From positions 124,001 through 188,000 of the forward strand of contig JAJTHE010000037.1 in the NCBI GenBank assembly GCA_021298815.1: a stretch of DNA of 64,000 nucleotides, written 5' to 3'. A program made the translations under genes and the position numbers. Origin of the DNA: Betaproteobacteria bacterium. Its GTDB lineage: Bacteria; Pseudomonadota; Gammaproteobacteria; Burkholderiales; CAIKXV01. Of the stretch, positions 1 to 8,481 are shown one piece after another. Numbering within the stretch: the first letter of the stretch is position 1; every line of letters starts with the position of its first letter. The notes under the pieces are model-generated. The model did not search any database. It saw only the letters and a program-made list of their open reading frames with translations, and was not told the origin of the DNA.

Positions 1-500
1 CCATTGCCCGACGAGGCATAGATCAGTTCGCCCGGCCGTGCCCTCGCCAGCCTGACCAGGTCCGCCACCGTCTTCGCCGGCAGCGACGGATGCACGACGA
101 ACACCATCGGCGTCGAGGCGATCAGCCCGATCGGCGCGAAGTCGCGCAGCGTGTCGTAGTTGAGCTTCGCGTACAGGTTCGGGTTGACCGCGAGTTCAGT
201 CGAGGAGCCGAGCAACAGCGTGTAGCCGTCCGCCTTCGCACGCGCCGCGACCTCGGTGCCGATAGTGCCGCCTGCGCCTGGGCGGTTCTCGACGAACACC
301 TTCTGGCTCCAGCGCTCTCCCAGCTGCTGGCCGATGATCCGGCCGGCGGTGTCGGAGGCGCCGCCGACGGTGAACGGCACGATCATGCGCACCGGGGATG
401 CGGGCCAGGATTGGGCGGACGCGCTGCCGGTCGCGAGCGCGGATGCGGCGGCAGCAACGACGATCAGCGGGATGGCGGTTCGATGCGCGAGGCTATACAC
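1..500 (-). CDS. Bug/TctC-family solute receptor (3' end cut by window edge)
   Basis: Periplasmic receptor of the tripartite tricarboxylate transporter type (Bug family). These proteins bind small, often carboxylated, solutes for a TctAB carrier or as sensors; the ligand here is unknown. The visible 166 residues hold a signal peptide ending near ATGSASA, then the family marks PVRMIVPFTVGG, VENRPGAGG and GYTLLLGSS. I place the start at a GTG (498-500) because a GGAGGAG-like ribosome site (505-512) lies just upstream and no ATG fits the signal peptide. The C-terminal half lies outside the window. It diverges from the mntA-like gene across a gap of about 120 bases. Confidence 0.9.
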   Translation of the reverse strand, partial: MYSLAHRTAIPLIVVAAAASALATGSASAQSWPASPVRMIVPFTVGGASDTAGRIIGQQLGERWSQKVFVENRPGAGGTIGTEVAARAKADGYTLLLGSSTELAVNPNLYAKLNYDTLRDFAPIGLIASTPMVFVVHPSLPAKTVADLVRLARARPGELIYASSGN

Positions 501-621
501 GGATGCTCCTCCAGTGGCGTTGTCTGGCGGCATACAGGACCAGAATCCCGCGACCAAAGCAATAACGACGCCAGCCAGTCTGCACGCCGTCCGCGCACGC
601 TATCATCCTGGGAGTTTTCCT

Positions 622-936
622 GTGCTCGCTCCAACTGCCGCCCGCATGGACCTGCCCCTGATCCTCGAGACACTGGTGAAACACAAGCCCGACCTGAAGC
701 GCCGCTTCGGCGTGACGCGGCTCGCCGTGTTCGGATCGACCGCGCGCGGCACCGCACGGGCTGACAGCGATATCGACATGCTCGTGGCCTTCGACGGACC
801 AGCCACGTCGGATCGTTACTTCGGGCTGCAGTTCTTCCTCGAGGATCTCCTCGGGCGCCCTGTCGACCTGGTGACGGACAAGGCGCTGCGCAGCGAACTG
901 CGGTCCTCCGTCGAGGCCGAAGCGATCCATGTCTGA
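622..936 (+). CDS. mntA: MntA-like minimal nucleotidyltransferase antitoxin
   Basis: Minimal nucleotidyltransferase (MNT) that would act as antitoxin to the overlapping HEPN gene. In characterised MntA-HepT pairs the MNT protein transfers AMP to a tyrosine beside the HEPN active site. Numbered from the ATG at 646, the GSX10DXD catalytic motif is visible (G30, S31, D42, D44) with a third acidic residue at D74. A GTG at 622 has a GGGAG ribosome site seven bases upstream and is preferred; the ATG at 646 has none but matches the usual family start. The stop overlaps the next start by 8 bases, as expected for a coupled pair. The assignment is strong; activity is inferred. Confidence 0.85.
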   Translation: MLAPTAARMDLPLILETLVKHKPDLKRRFGVTRLAVFGSTARGTARADSDIDMLVAFDGPATSDRYFGLQFFLEDLLGRPVDLVTDKALRSELRSSVEAEAIHV

Positions 937-2107
937 GCCCGTGCCGCCGCGGGCTGACCGGCAATGGCGGTTCTACGTTGAAGACATGCTTCGCTTTTCG
1001 CGCAAGATCATGGAGTACAGCGCGCAGCTCGACTTCCAGGCGTTCGATTCCGGCGGACAGGCCTTCGATGCCATCCTTCGCAACCTGGAACTGATCGGCG
1101 AGGCCGCAACGCATGTCCCGGAAGATGCACGTGCACGGAATCCGGGGATTCCGTGGCGGCGACTGGTGGCAACGCGGAACCGACTGATCCATGGCTACCT
1201 CGGCCTCGACAACGACACCCTGTGGAGCCTCGTGCGGTCGGATGTACCGGCGCTGGCAGACGCACTTGCCGGCCTTCAGGAAGGAAAGACTGTCCCTGCA
1301 GGCGCGCCCACTGCGTTCCGACGCTATGTCGGCATCGACTACTCGGGCGCACAGACGCCAACCAGCAGCCTGAAGGGGCTTCGCGTCTACCTGGTCGATG
1401 GTGACGGGACAGCAGCGGAAGTGGCGCCGCCCCCCAGCCCCCGCAAGTACTGGACGCGGCGCGGGATCGCTGAGTGGCTGGCGGCCGTACTGAGCGAGGA
1501 CCGCTCGACGATCGTAGGCATCGATCACGGATTTTCCTTCCCGCTGCGCTATTTCGAGTCGCACCAGATACCGCCGGAGTGGCCCGCCTTCCTCGAAGAC
1601 TTCCAGCGCCACTGGCCGACCGACGAAGACCACGTGTATGTCGACTTCGTGCGCCATGGGTCTGTCGGAAACGGCGATGCGCGCGGCGGCAGCAGCCGGT
1701 GGCGTCGAATCACCGAAATGCGCGCCCGATCGGCAAAGTCGGTGTTCCATTTCGACGTCCAGGGATCGGTCGCGAAGTCGACGCATGCCGGCATTCCCTG
1801 GCTGCTGTACTTGCGCCAAAGATGCGGCGACCGCCTGCATTTCTGGCCTTTCGACGGTTGGCAGGTGCCGGATGGCCACTCTGCGGTCGCCGAAGTCTAT
1901 CCGTCCCTCTGGAAGCATCTGTACCCGGGCGGGGACCGTACGCCTGACCAGCAGGACGCCTACACGATCGCCTGCTGGCTGCGCGACGCGGACAGGTCCG
2001 GGCAACTTGCGTCCTTCATGCAGCCGCCCCTGAGCCCGCAGGAACGAACGATCGCAACCGTGGAAGGCTGGATACTGGGCGTCAAAGACCTGCCGCGCGT
2101 GAAGTGA
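929..2107 (+). CDS. HepT-like HEPN toxin fused to an RNase H-fold (DUF429-like) domain
   Basis: A 392-residue protein with two parts. Residues 1-115 are a HepT/DUF86 HEPN domain carrying the RNase motif RX4HXY (R83, H88, Y90; seen as RNRLIHGY). Residues 131-392 resemble the RNase H-like fold of DUF429-type predicted nucleases: strands YVGIDYSG (D137) and IVGIDHGFSFP (D199), then AEVYP (E322) and DQQDAY (D343), a plausible set of four metal ligands. Ordinary HepT proteins stop after about 110-145 residues, so the second half is an extra domain. The frame is continuous with no stop between them. The gene overlaps the MNT gene, whose product would modify Y90. The HEPN call is firm; the C-terminal fold is assigned from motif pattern only. 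Confidence 0.8.
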   Translation: MSEPVPPRADRQWRFYVEDMLRFSRKIMEYSAQLDFQAFDSGGQAFDAILRNLELIGEAATHVPEDARARNPGIPWRRLVATRNRLIHGYLGLDNDTLWSLVRSDVPALADALAGLQEGKTVPAGAPTAFRRYVGIDYSGAQTPTSSLKGLRVYLVDGDGTAAEVAPPPSPRKYWTRRGIAEWLAAVLSEDRSTIVGIDHGFSFPLRYFESHQIPPEWPAFLEDFQRHWPTDEDHVYVDFVRHGSVGNGDARGGSSRWRRITEMRARSAKSVFHFDVQGSVAKSTHAGIPWLLYLRQRCGDRLHFWPFDGWQVPDGHSAVAEVYPSLWKHLYPGGDRTPDQQDAYTIACWLRDADRSGQLASFMQPPLSPQERTIATVEGWILGVKDLPRVK

Positions 2108-2116
2108 CGCAACGCT

Positions 2117-3892
2117 TCAGGAACGCGGGATCACCGGCAGCAACACATACGGCGCACGCTCACGGTCGAAATGCAGCGTATTCACCCCGCCGAACACCTC
2201 GGGTGGACGGTCGACCGGATCGACGTGCAGGAACGGCCCCACACCCTTCATCGGATACGGCCCGTTCGGCGGCGAGGCATCGGTGCCGTCGTATTCATAG
2301 TCGCGCCCGAGCACGGTCACCGCGAGGCGATAGCCCACCGGTACCACGATCGATGTCGGCCAGACCTCGACGTCCAGCTCCACCGGAACGCCCGGCTGCA
2401 ACGGCCACGCCTCGTCATGGGGATGCCACGGCCGCCACGGCCGGCTCTGGCCCGGATCGAGCTTGCGCTGCGACGCGCGCAGCCAGCCGATGGCCACCGG
2501 CACGCGCGGATCGTGGGCGCCGATGAAGGTGACTTCCCGGCCCTGAGGATCGAACACGCGCACGACCAGGAACACGTCGGCATCGCGCGTGCGCGACGAC
2601 AGCCAGAGCTTCGCGCCCGCCGGCCCGGTGATCTCGAGGGGCGCGTCGAGCGGCGGCGTGGTGAAGGTCAGGCCTTCGCCCATCGCTTCGTATTCGAGGG
2701 TGGTGTGCGCATCCGGACGCGTCGTGGTGAGCGTGCGGCTCGCCGGGTCCAGGTAGAAAGGCGTGAACCGGGTGCCGGCCAGCGGCCATTCCTGCTCGGC
2801 ACGCAACTCGAAGCGCTCGCCCGGGTGGCGCACGTTGACCGACACGCGCGGCTGCCTGTCCCAGCCGGTGTCCTCCCCCTTCAGGAAGTGGCCGAAGAAG
2901 CGCTTCTGCAGGCCGATGCCGTAGTGCGTATAGAAGTGGGTGAAGTGCGTGTCGCCGTGGATCTCGAGCCACTTCTGGCGCGAGCCCGCGCGCTGGAACC
3001 CCTCGAAGTTGCCGCGCGTATGCAGGCCCATCCCGCCCCAGTTGGCGCACGAGACGAAGGGCACTTCGATGTCCTCGAGGCGCGGCATGCGCGCGCGGTA
3101 GTAATCGTCGACCATCGGCCGCGCGAGGGCCTCGCCGCCGAGGTCTGCGCGGTTGGCGGCGAGTTCGGCGTCATTCAGTTCGATCGGGCCGGCGACCGGC
3201 TCGCCGGTCACCCTGCTCTTCGGTCCGCGCATTCCGAGCCCGTGCTGCACCGACTTCACCTGCCGCCGGTACCAGTTGTCGAGGAAGCCGGACAGGATGC
3301 CGCCGTGGCGCGTGAGCTCCCGGTAGTAGTCGGACGAGCCCTCCCACAGGCACATGGCCGCGAGGTGCTTCGGCCGCAGCGCACCGACCTGCCACTGGTT
3401 CATCGAGTAGTACGAGATGCCGTTCATGCCCACCTTGCCGTTGCTCCACGGCTGCTCGCCGGCCCACTCGATGCACAGCTTCAGGTCGAGCGTCTCGCGC
3501 GGCGACCAGCAATCGATCAGGCCGGGCGAACGTCCGGCGCCGCGCGAGTCCACGCGCACGCAGGCATAACCATCGGGCACCCATTTCTCGGGGTCGATCA
3601 GTTCCCAGTTCTTGTACTTGCCGGACGTTCCTTCGAGGATCTCCGGCGCGGCCCTGACCAGCCGAGCCCAATGGCTCGGATACCCGTCCTCGAAGTCGAG
3701 ACCCTTCGCATACGGACCGCTGGAGAGGATGACCGGATGCCGGCCCCCGCCCGGTGGACGGAAGACATCGGCGCGCAGCACCACGCCATCGTCCATCGTG
3801 ATCGGCACATCCCAGTCGACCTGCATGCCGTCGCGCACCTCGCTGCGGCAGTCGTTGCACCAGGGATCCTCCGGGGGCGGGGTCGTGCTCAT
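2117..3892 (-). CDS. CocE/NonD-family alpha/beta hydrolase (X-Pro dipeptidyl-peptidase type)
   Basis: A 591-residue serine hydrolase of the CocE/NonD group, which cleaves esters or acyl-amide bonds; the substrate cannot be told from sequence. After PITMDDGVVLRADVFRP, typical of the family start, comes the nucleophile motif GISYYS (S160), then a region ending IHGDTHFTHFYTHYG that probably supplies the histidine. The last 200 residues form the jelly-roll domain of the family, with GAKLWLSSRTRDADVFLVV and a late GYRLAVTVLG. No signal peptide is present, so it is probably cytoplasmic. The ATG at 3892 starts 16 bases after the stop of the upstream Bug receptor gene, so the two are probably cotranscribed: receptor first, hydrolase second. 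Confidence 0.88.
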   Translation of the reverse strand: MSTTPPPEDPWCNDCRSEVRDGMQVDWDVPITMDDGVVLRADVFRPPGGGRHPVILSSGPYAKGLDFEDGYPSHWARLVRAAPEILEGTSGKYKNWELIDPEKWVPDGYACVRVDSRGAGRSPGLIDCWSPRETLDLKLCIEWAGEQPWSNGKVGMNGISYYSMNQWQVGALRPKHLAAMCLWEGSSDYYRELTRHGGILSGFLDNWYRRQVKSVQHGLGMRGPKSRVTGEPVAGPIELNDAELAANRADLGGEALARPMVDDYYRARMPRLEDIEVPFVSCANWGGMGLHTRGNFEGFQRAGSRQKWLEIHGDTHFTHFYTHYGIGLQKRFFGHFLKGEDTGWDRQPRVSVNVRHPGERFELRAEQEWPLAGTRFTPFYLDPASRTLTTTRPDAHTTLEYEAMGEGLTFTTPPLDAPLEITGPAGAKLWLSSRTRDADVFLVVRVFDPQGREVTFIGAHDPRVPVAIGWLRASQRKLDPGQSRPWRPWHPHDEAWPLQPGVPVELDVEVWPTSIVVPVGYRLAVTVLGRDYEYDGTDASPPNGPYPMKGVGPFLHVDPVDRPPEVFGGVNTLHFDRERAPYVLLPVIPRS

Positions 3893-3908
3893 GCGCGGGC
3901 CTGCCAGC

Positions 3909-4946
3909 TCATTCCTGCTTGTTGCCGCCGGCCTTCGCGATGCGCGCCGCCAGCGCGCGCATCTGCGCCAGGTCCTGCGCGACATAGCGCGCGAACGCAT
4001 CGGTGCTCATGCCGCCGGGCAGCAGGCCGAGCTCGTCGAACCGCGCACGGATGTCGGGCTCGGCCACCGCGCGCTCCACCTCGGCATGCAGGCGGGCGAC
4101 GATCTCGGGACGCGTGCCGGGCGGCAGCCACAGGCCGAACCAGCCGATCAGGTCGAAGTCGGGATAGCCGACCTCGCGCATCGTCGGCACGTCGGGCAGT
4201 CCCTTCCAGCGCACCGGGCCGGTGATCGCCAGCGGGCGCGCCTTGCCGCCCTTGATCAGCGGCAGCGCCACCGGCGTGGTCATGAACAGCATGTCAATAT
4301 GGCCGCCCATCAGGTCGTTGGTCGCCTGTGCACCACCCTTGTACTGCACGTAGCGGATGTCGGTACCGGACAGCGCCTTGAGCATCTCGGCGCCGATGTA
4401 GAAGATATTGCCCACGCCTGCGGAGCCATAAGTGAGCTTGCCCGGATACTTCTTCGCCAGCGCGACGAACTCCTTCACGCTGCGCGCCGGGATCGACGGA
4501 TGGATCATGTGCACCATGCCGTAGGTGCGCGCGATCTGCGTGACCGGCGTGAAGTCCTTGATCGGGTCGTAGGGCACGTTTGCCGCATTGAACGCCGTGT
4601 TCGACGTATGCGAGCCGGTGGTGATCAGCCAGGTGTGGCCGTCGGGGGCCGCCTTCGAGACCAGGCTGCTGGCGACGACGCCTGCCGCACCGACACGGTT
4701 CTCGAGGATGATCGGCTGGCCGAGCGCCGCCGACATCTTCGGCATCACCAGCCGCGCCACCAGGTCGACGACGCCGCCTGCGCCGAAGCCTTCGATCAGG
4801 CGGATCGGCTTGGCGGGGAAGTCCTGGGCCTGCGCTGCGGCGGGCAGCGCGGCCGCGAGCGCGGCGGACAGCACGAAGGAAGCGGCAAGGGCGGACGGCA
4901 GGCGCGAAAGGCGCTGGCGTCCGCGGCGCGGACTGTTCTGGGACAT
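3909..4946 (-). CDS. Bug/TctC-family solute receptor
   Basis: A 345-residue periplasmic solute receptor. It has a long basic N-terminus (RRGRQRLSR) and a hydrophobic export signal ending in AAAQA, then AKPIRLIEGFGAGG and ENRVGAAGVVA. The usual VENRPGAGG is thus altered to ENRVGAAG, and the first loop reads EGFGAGG rather than VPFAAGG, a divergence in the carboxylate-binding loops that may mean a different ligand. The ATG at 4946 follows a GGAGGAGAAC ribosome site. It is the first gene of a pair with the CocE-type hydrolase, whose substrate or product it may bind. Confidence 0.93.
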   Translation of the reverse strand: MSQNSPRRGRQRLSRLPSALAASFVLSAALAAALPAAAQAQDFPAKPIRLIEGFGAGGVVDLVARLVMPKMSAALGQPIILENRVGAAGVVASSLVSKAAPDGHTWLITTGSHTSNTAFNAANVPYDPIKDFTPVTQIARTYGMVHMIHPSIPARSVKEFVALAKKYPGKLTYGSAGVGNIFYIGAEMLKALSGTDIRYVQYKGGAQATNDLMGGHIDMLFMTTPVALPLIKGGKARPLAITGPVRWKGLPDVPTMREVGYPDFDLIGWFGLWLPPGTRPEIVARLHAEVERAVAEPDIRARFDELGLLPGGMSTDAFARYVAQDLAQMRALAARIAKAGGNKQE

Positions 4947-5121
4947 CGGGGTTCTCCTCCGGACCGTGGCCCCGTCTGTCGCAGGGTCTGGTGATCACAC
5001 TGGGCGAGGCGCAGTGTAGGAAGGCCGGGGAGGGGGCGTCAAGGCCGAGTGACCGGCCGAGTGACGGGCACCGGCCGCGCAACCTGCCGCGCGACCGATG
5101 CCGACGCCGATCGACCGCCGG

Positions 5122-6066
5122 TCAGGACGCCAGCGGTGCGCCACCCCTGCCCAGCTCGGCGGCGCGCCCACCGACCAGCTTGTCGAAGGTGCTTTCAGGG
5201 TTGATCAGCCCCCGCTCGACCATGAAGTCGTAGGTGCGCTGGAACTCCGCCGGCGCGTAGAACTCCGGATGGTTGTAGCGCAGGCGCGGCAGGTGCAGGT
5301 CGGATGTCTCCAGCTTCACGATGTCGGCCGGCACTTCGGCGGTGAGGTGGTGCAGCCAGGGCCGGATGTCCTGGTTGATCTTGTCGACCGCGCGGATGTG
5401 CGCGCGGCGCAGCGCATCGAACAGTTCGGCGTCCACCGACGGGTCGGCCACTTCGAGCCCGTTGTAGAACGCCTCGCAGATCACCTTGCAACCGAGCTTC
5501 TCGGCCGCCGAGATCCACGGCTCCATCACGGCTGCGGCCTGGATGCGGCCTTCCAGCACCGCCTTGAAGCGCTGGTTGGGCACGCCGATGTGCACGGTCT
5601 TCACCTGGTCCTGCTTCATGAAGCCGGCGAGCATGCCGAGCGTGATGTAGTGCGAGCCGGCATGGTAGTTCACCGCGACCTCGACGTCGGCGAGGTCCTG
5701 CGGCACGTTGTACGGTGAATCGCCGCGCACGATGATCGCCTGGGTCGACACCGCCGCGCGCTTGGTGATCACCTTCACGCCGGCGCAGGTGTCCTGGGTG
5801 CGGCGCATCTGTCCCCATTCGCAGGCGTGGTAGACCGAGAACTCGCCCTTCTCGATGCCCTCGTGCCAGAGGAACGACTTGATGGCCGAATGCTGCGTGA
5901 TCGGCGCATCCGCGGCCGCGATCATGGCCTTGCGCTTCTCGGGAAGGACCAGCTCGACATCGACGCCTTCGTCGATGAAATAGCCTTCCTGCTTGGCCAC
6001 GATGTCGGGCAGCGAGAACACGGCGTTGTTGAGTTCGATGCGGGTGTGCTTCAGCGGCGTGGACAT
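5122..6066 (-). CDS. NMT1/THI5-like (SsuA-type) substrate-binding protein without an export signal
   Basis: A 314-residue protein of the NMT1/THI5/SsuA periplasmic-binding fold used by ABC importers of sulfonates, pyrimidine precursors and aromatic acids. Seen: IELNNAVFSLPDIVAKQEGYF at the start (glide into the first lobe), GVDVELVLPEKR, VAVNYHAGSHYITLGML in the hinge region, and VLEGRIQAAAVMEPWI. It begins MSTPLKHTRIELNN with no hydrophobic export signal, unlike the neighbouring receptors, so it is probably cytoplasmic or a secondarily soluble relative. The ATG at 6066 follows AGGAG with eight bases of spacing, so a missed upstream signal is unlikely. It lies 63 bases downstream of a Bug receptor gene on the same strand; no ABC permease or ATPase is near. 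Confidence 0.82.
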   Translation of the reverse strand: MSTPLKHTRIELNNAVFSLPDIVAKQEGYFIDEGVDVELVLPEKRKAMIAAADAPITQHSAIKSFLWHEGIEKGEFSVYHACEWGQMRRTQDTCAGVKVITKRAAVSTQAIIVRGDSPYNVPQDLADVEVAVNYHAGSHYITLGMLAGFMKQDQVKTVHIGVPNQRFKAVLEGRIQAAAVMEPWISAAEKLGCKVICEAFYNGLEVADPSVDAELFDALRRAHIRAVDKINQDIRPWLHHLTAEVPADIVKLETSDLHLPRLRYNHPEFYAPAEFQRTYDFMVERGLINPESTFDKLVGGRAAELGRGGAPLAS

Positions 6067-6129
6067 GATGCAGGTCTCCTGTCGATCAACATGGGGGTCA
6101 TTGCGGCAAGGAAGGGCTGGACCCTCGGG

Positions 6130-7164
6130 TCAGCCCGGTTTCAGTCCGATCGACCGGATCACTGGCGACCAGCGGCCGATCTCGGATTCGATGAAGCGCT
6201 GGGCGCGCTCCGGCGTATCGTCCGCGGACATCTCCAGGCCCGCGTTCACCAATAGCTTCACCAGCGCCTTGTCGGCGACGGCGACCCGCAGCGCATTCGA
6301 GATGCGCTCGGCCGCGGCGGCCGGTGTCGCAGCTGGCGCGAACAGCCCGGCGAAATTGAGGGCGACCATGTCCGGCAGCCCGGACTCGATCGCAGTCGGG
6401 ATCTCGGAGGCGCTGCCGGCACGCTTCGCCGTCGTCACCGCGAGGATGCGCAGCCGTCCAGAGCGGTGGTATTCGATCATCTGGCTGCTGATGTTCAGCA
6501 CGCCGACGGGTACATGCCCGCCCAGCAGGTCGGTGGCGGCCGGACCGCCGCCGCGATAGGGCACATGGGACAGGGACGGCAGCCTGGCGAGCGACTTGAA
6601 CAGCTCGGCCCCCAGGTGCGTCGCCGACCCGGCGCCGGCCGACGCATAGGAAAGCTGGCTCGGCCGGTCACGGGCGAACGCGATGAACGCCTGCAGGTTC
6701 TTCACCGGCAAGGAGGGATGGACGATGATCGCCAGCCCGCTGACCGCGATGATGCCGATCGGCGCGAAGTCCTTGACCGGATCGTAGCCGGGCGCGTTCG
6801 TCACCAGCGGCCCGACGATGTGGGTCGCGGCACTGCCAAGCAGCAGGGTGTTGCCGTCCGGCTCGGCGCGTGCCACGGCCGCCGCACCGATCGTGCCGCC
6901 GGCACCGGCGCGATTCTCGACCACGACATTGCCGAGCAACGACCGCATGCGTTCCGCCAGTGGCCGCGCGACGGTGTCGTTGATGCCGCCCGGTGCGAAC
7001 GGAACGACCAGCCGTACCGGACGTTCCGCAGAAGCACCCTGCGGCCAGGCGGCGCCCGCGGCCAGGAGCAGGCCGCCCCCGGCCAGGCTGGCCAGCGAGG
7101 ATGAACGGCGCGCCCACTTGCGCAGGACGCGGCTGGCATGCATGTGAACCCATCGAGCGAACAA
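6130..7164 (-). CDS. Bug/TctC-family solute receptor (TTG start)
   Basis: A 344-residue periplasmic receptor. After a basic start (RVLRKWARR) comes a hydrophobic signal ending WPQGASA, then RPVRLVVPFAPGGINDT, VENRAGAGGTIGAA and GNTLLLGSA. The start is taken as TTG (7162-7164) because an AGGAGG ribosome site lies five bases upstream; the in-frame ATG at 7143 would be too far from it. It is followed by the NMT1-like gene. Two different receptor folds side by side may serve related solutes. The ligand is unknown. Confidence 0.92.
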   Translation of the reverse strand: MFARWVHMHASRVLRKWARRSSSLASLAGGGLLLAAGAAWPQGASAERPVRLVVPFAPGGINDTVARPLAERMRSLLGNVVVENRAGAGGTIGAAAVARAEPDGNTLLLGSAATHIVGPLVTNAPGYDPVKDFAPIGIIAVSGLAIIVHPSLPVKNLQAFIAFARDRPSQLSYASAGAGSATHLGAELFKSLARLPSLSHVPYRGGGPAATDLLGGHVPVGVLNISSQMIEYHRSGRLRILAVTTAKRAGSASEIPTAIESGLPDMVALNFAGLFAPAATPAAAAERISNALRVAVADKALVKLLVNAGLEMSADDTPERAQRFIESEIGRWSPVIRSIGLKPG

Positions 7165-7333
7165 GCCGCCCTCCTCTGTCGACGCTGCGGGTGTGTCCCC
7201 GCTCGCGTAATCGATCGAGCCTTGCGGAAAACGGTTTCAGGATGAAGGCAGCCGATTGCCGCGTCAACTGCGGCCGGCCCCGGGGCGGGGTCCGCCGTGC
7301 AAGGTGCATGGCGAAAGCGCCATGGCGCGACGA

Positions 7334-8317
7334 CTACTCGCGTGCGATGCCCGCTGCCTTCACCACCTTCGCCCACTTCACCACTTCGGAGCGGATGAGC
7401 GCTGCGAACTCATCCGGGGTATTGCCCACCGGGTCTGCGCCGCTCGATACCAGGCGCTCGCGCGTGCCCGGATCCTGCAGCGCGAACACGACGCCCTTGT
7501 GCAGTCGCGCGACGACCTCCCTCGGCGTACCCGCGGGGGCCACCATGCCGTACCACTGCACCGCCTCGTAGCCAGGCACGCCCTGCTCGGCGATGGTCGG
7601 GATCTCCGGCGCGCTCTTCGAGCGTGCGGCACTGGTCACGCCGTAGGCGTGCAGCCGCCCCGACTTCACGTACTGCGTGCCCACGATCATGTTGTTGACC
7701 ATCAGCGGCAGGTGGCCGGCCACGACGTCGCCGATGCCGATCGTCGCGCTCTTGTAGGGGACATGCACCATCTTCAGCCCGGCCATGCTCAGGAACAGCT
7801 CCATGCTCATGTGCAGGCTGGACCCGGTCCCTGCAGAGGCGAACTCGAGCTTGCCCGGCCGCGCCCTGGCGAAGGCGATCAGTTCCTTCACGTTCTTCGG
7901 CGGCAGCGACGAATGGCCGAGCAGGATATTCGGCAGGGAGACGTACTGGCTCACCGGGGCGAAGTCGCGCACCGGATCGAACGGCAGGTTCTTCGCGATC
8001 GACGGCTGGATGGTCATGCTGCTGATGGCCGTGAGCAGCGTGTAGCCGTCGGGCGCCGAACGCGCGACCACTTCGGTGCCGACGATCGAACCCGCACCCG
8101 GGCGGTTCTCGACCAGCACGCGCTGGCCGAAGAACTCGTCGAGCTTCGGCGCGACCATGCGCGTCGTGCCGTCGGTACCGCCGCCCGCGCCCGAGGGCAC
8201 GATCAGGCGGATCGGCTTCACCGGGAATTCCGGCTGAGCGGCTGCCTCGAGTGCGAGGCCGGTGAGGGCGATGCCCAGCAGTCCGGAAACGCTGCGGACA
8301 TGATGACCGAGTGCCAT
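7334..8317 (-). CDS. Bug/TctC-family solute receptor
   Basis: A 327-residue periplasmic receptor with a hydrophobic signal (VSGLLGIALTGLALEAAA), then VKPIRLIVPSGAGGGTD, VENRPGAGSIVGTE and GYTLLTAISS, with the C-terminal half reading YKSATIGIGDVVAGHLPLM and IPTIAEQGVPGYE. All family landmarks are present. The start at 8317 has GGAGGAG upstream; a longer reading frame to 8401 is not needed. It stands alone: 169 bases separate it from the next receptor gene downstream, and it diverges from the deacetylase gene at 8482. Confidence 0.93.
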   Translation of the reverse strand: MALGHHVRSVSGLLGIALTGLALEAAAQPEFPVKPIRLIVPSGAGGGTDGTTRMVAPKLDEFFGQRVLVENRPGAGSIVGTEVVARSAPDGYTLLTAISSMTIQPSIAKNLPFDPVRDFAPVSQYVSLPNILLGHSSLPPKNVKELIAFARARPGKLEFASAGTGSSLHMSMELFLSMAGLKMVHVPYKSATIGIGDVVAGHLPLMVNNMIVGTQYVKSGRLHAYGVTSAARSKSAPEIPTIAEQGVPGYEAVQWYGMVAPAGTPREVVARLHKGVVFALQDPGTRERLVSSGADPVGNTPDEFAALIRSEVVKWAKVVKAAGIARE

Positions 8318-8481
8318 GCTGTTCTCCTCCTGCCATCCGGAACGTTGCCGGAAGTCGTTCTTGCGGTGCGCCACCCGGCGCCAGACGTCAATGTACAGCA
8401 TGAACGACGTGCCGACGCCTATTGAGCGCGGACGCCACTACCGGCTACAGTGCGCCATCCTCGAAACGCCTGGAAGACGAC

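Noticed and set aside
464-2005. A 513-codon open frame on the - strand across mntA-hepT
   Set aside because: Antisense to two genes with intact catalytic motifs; no family sequence of its own.
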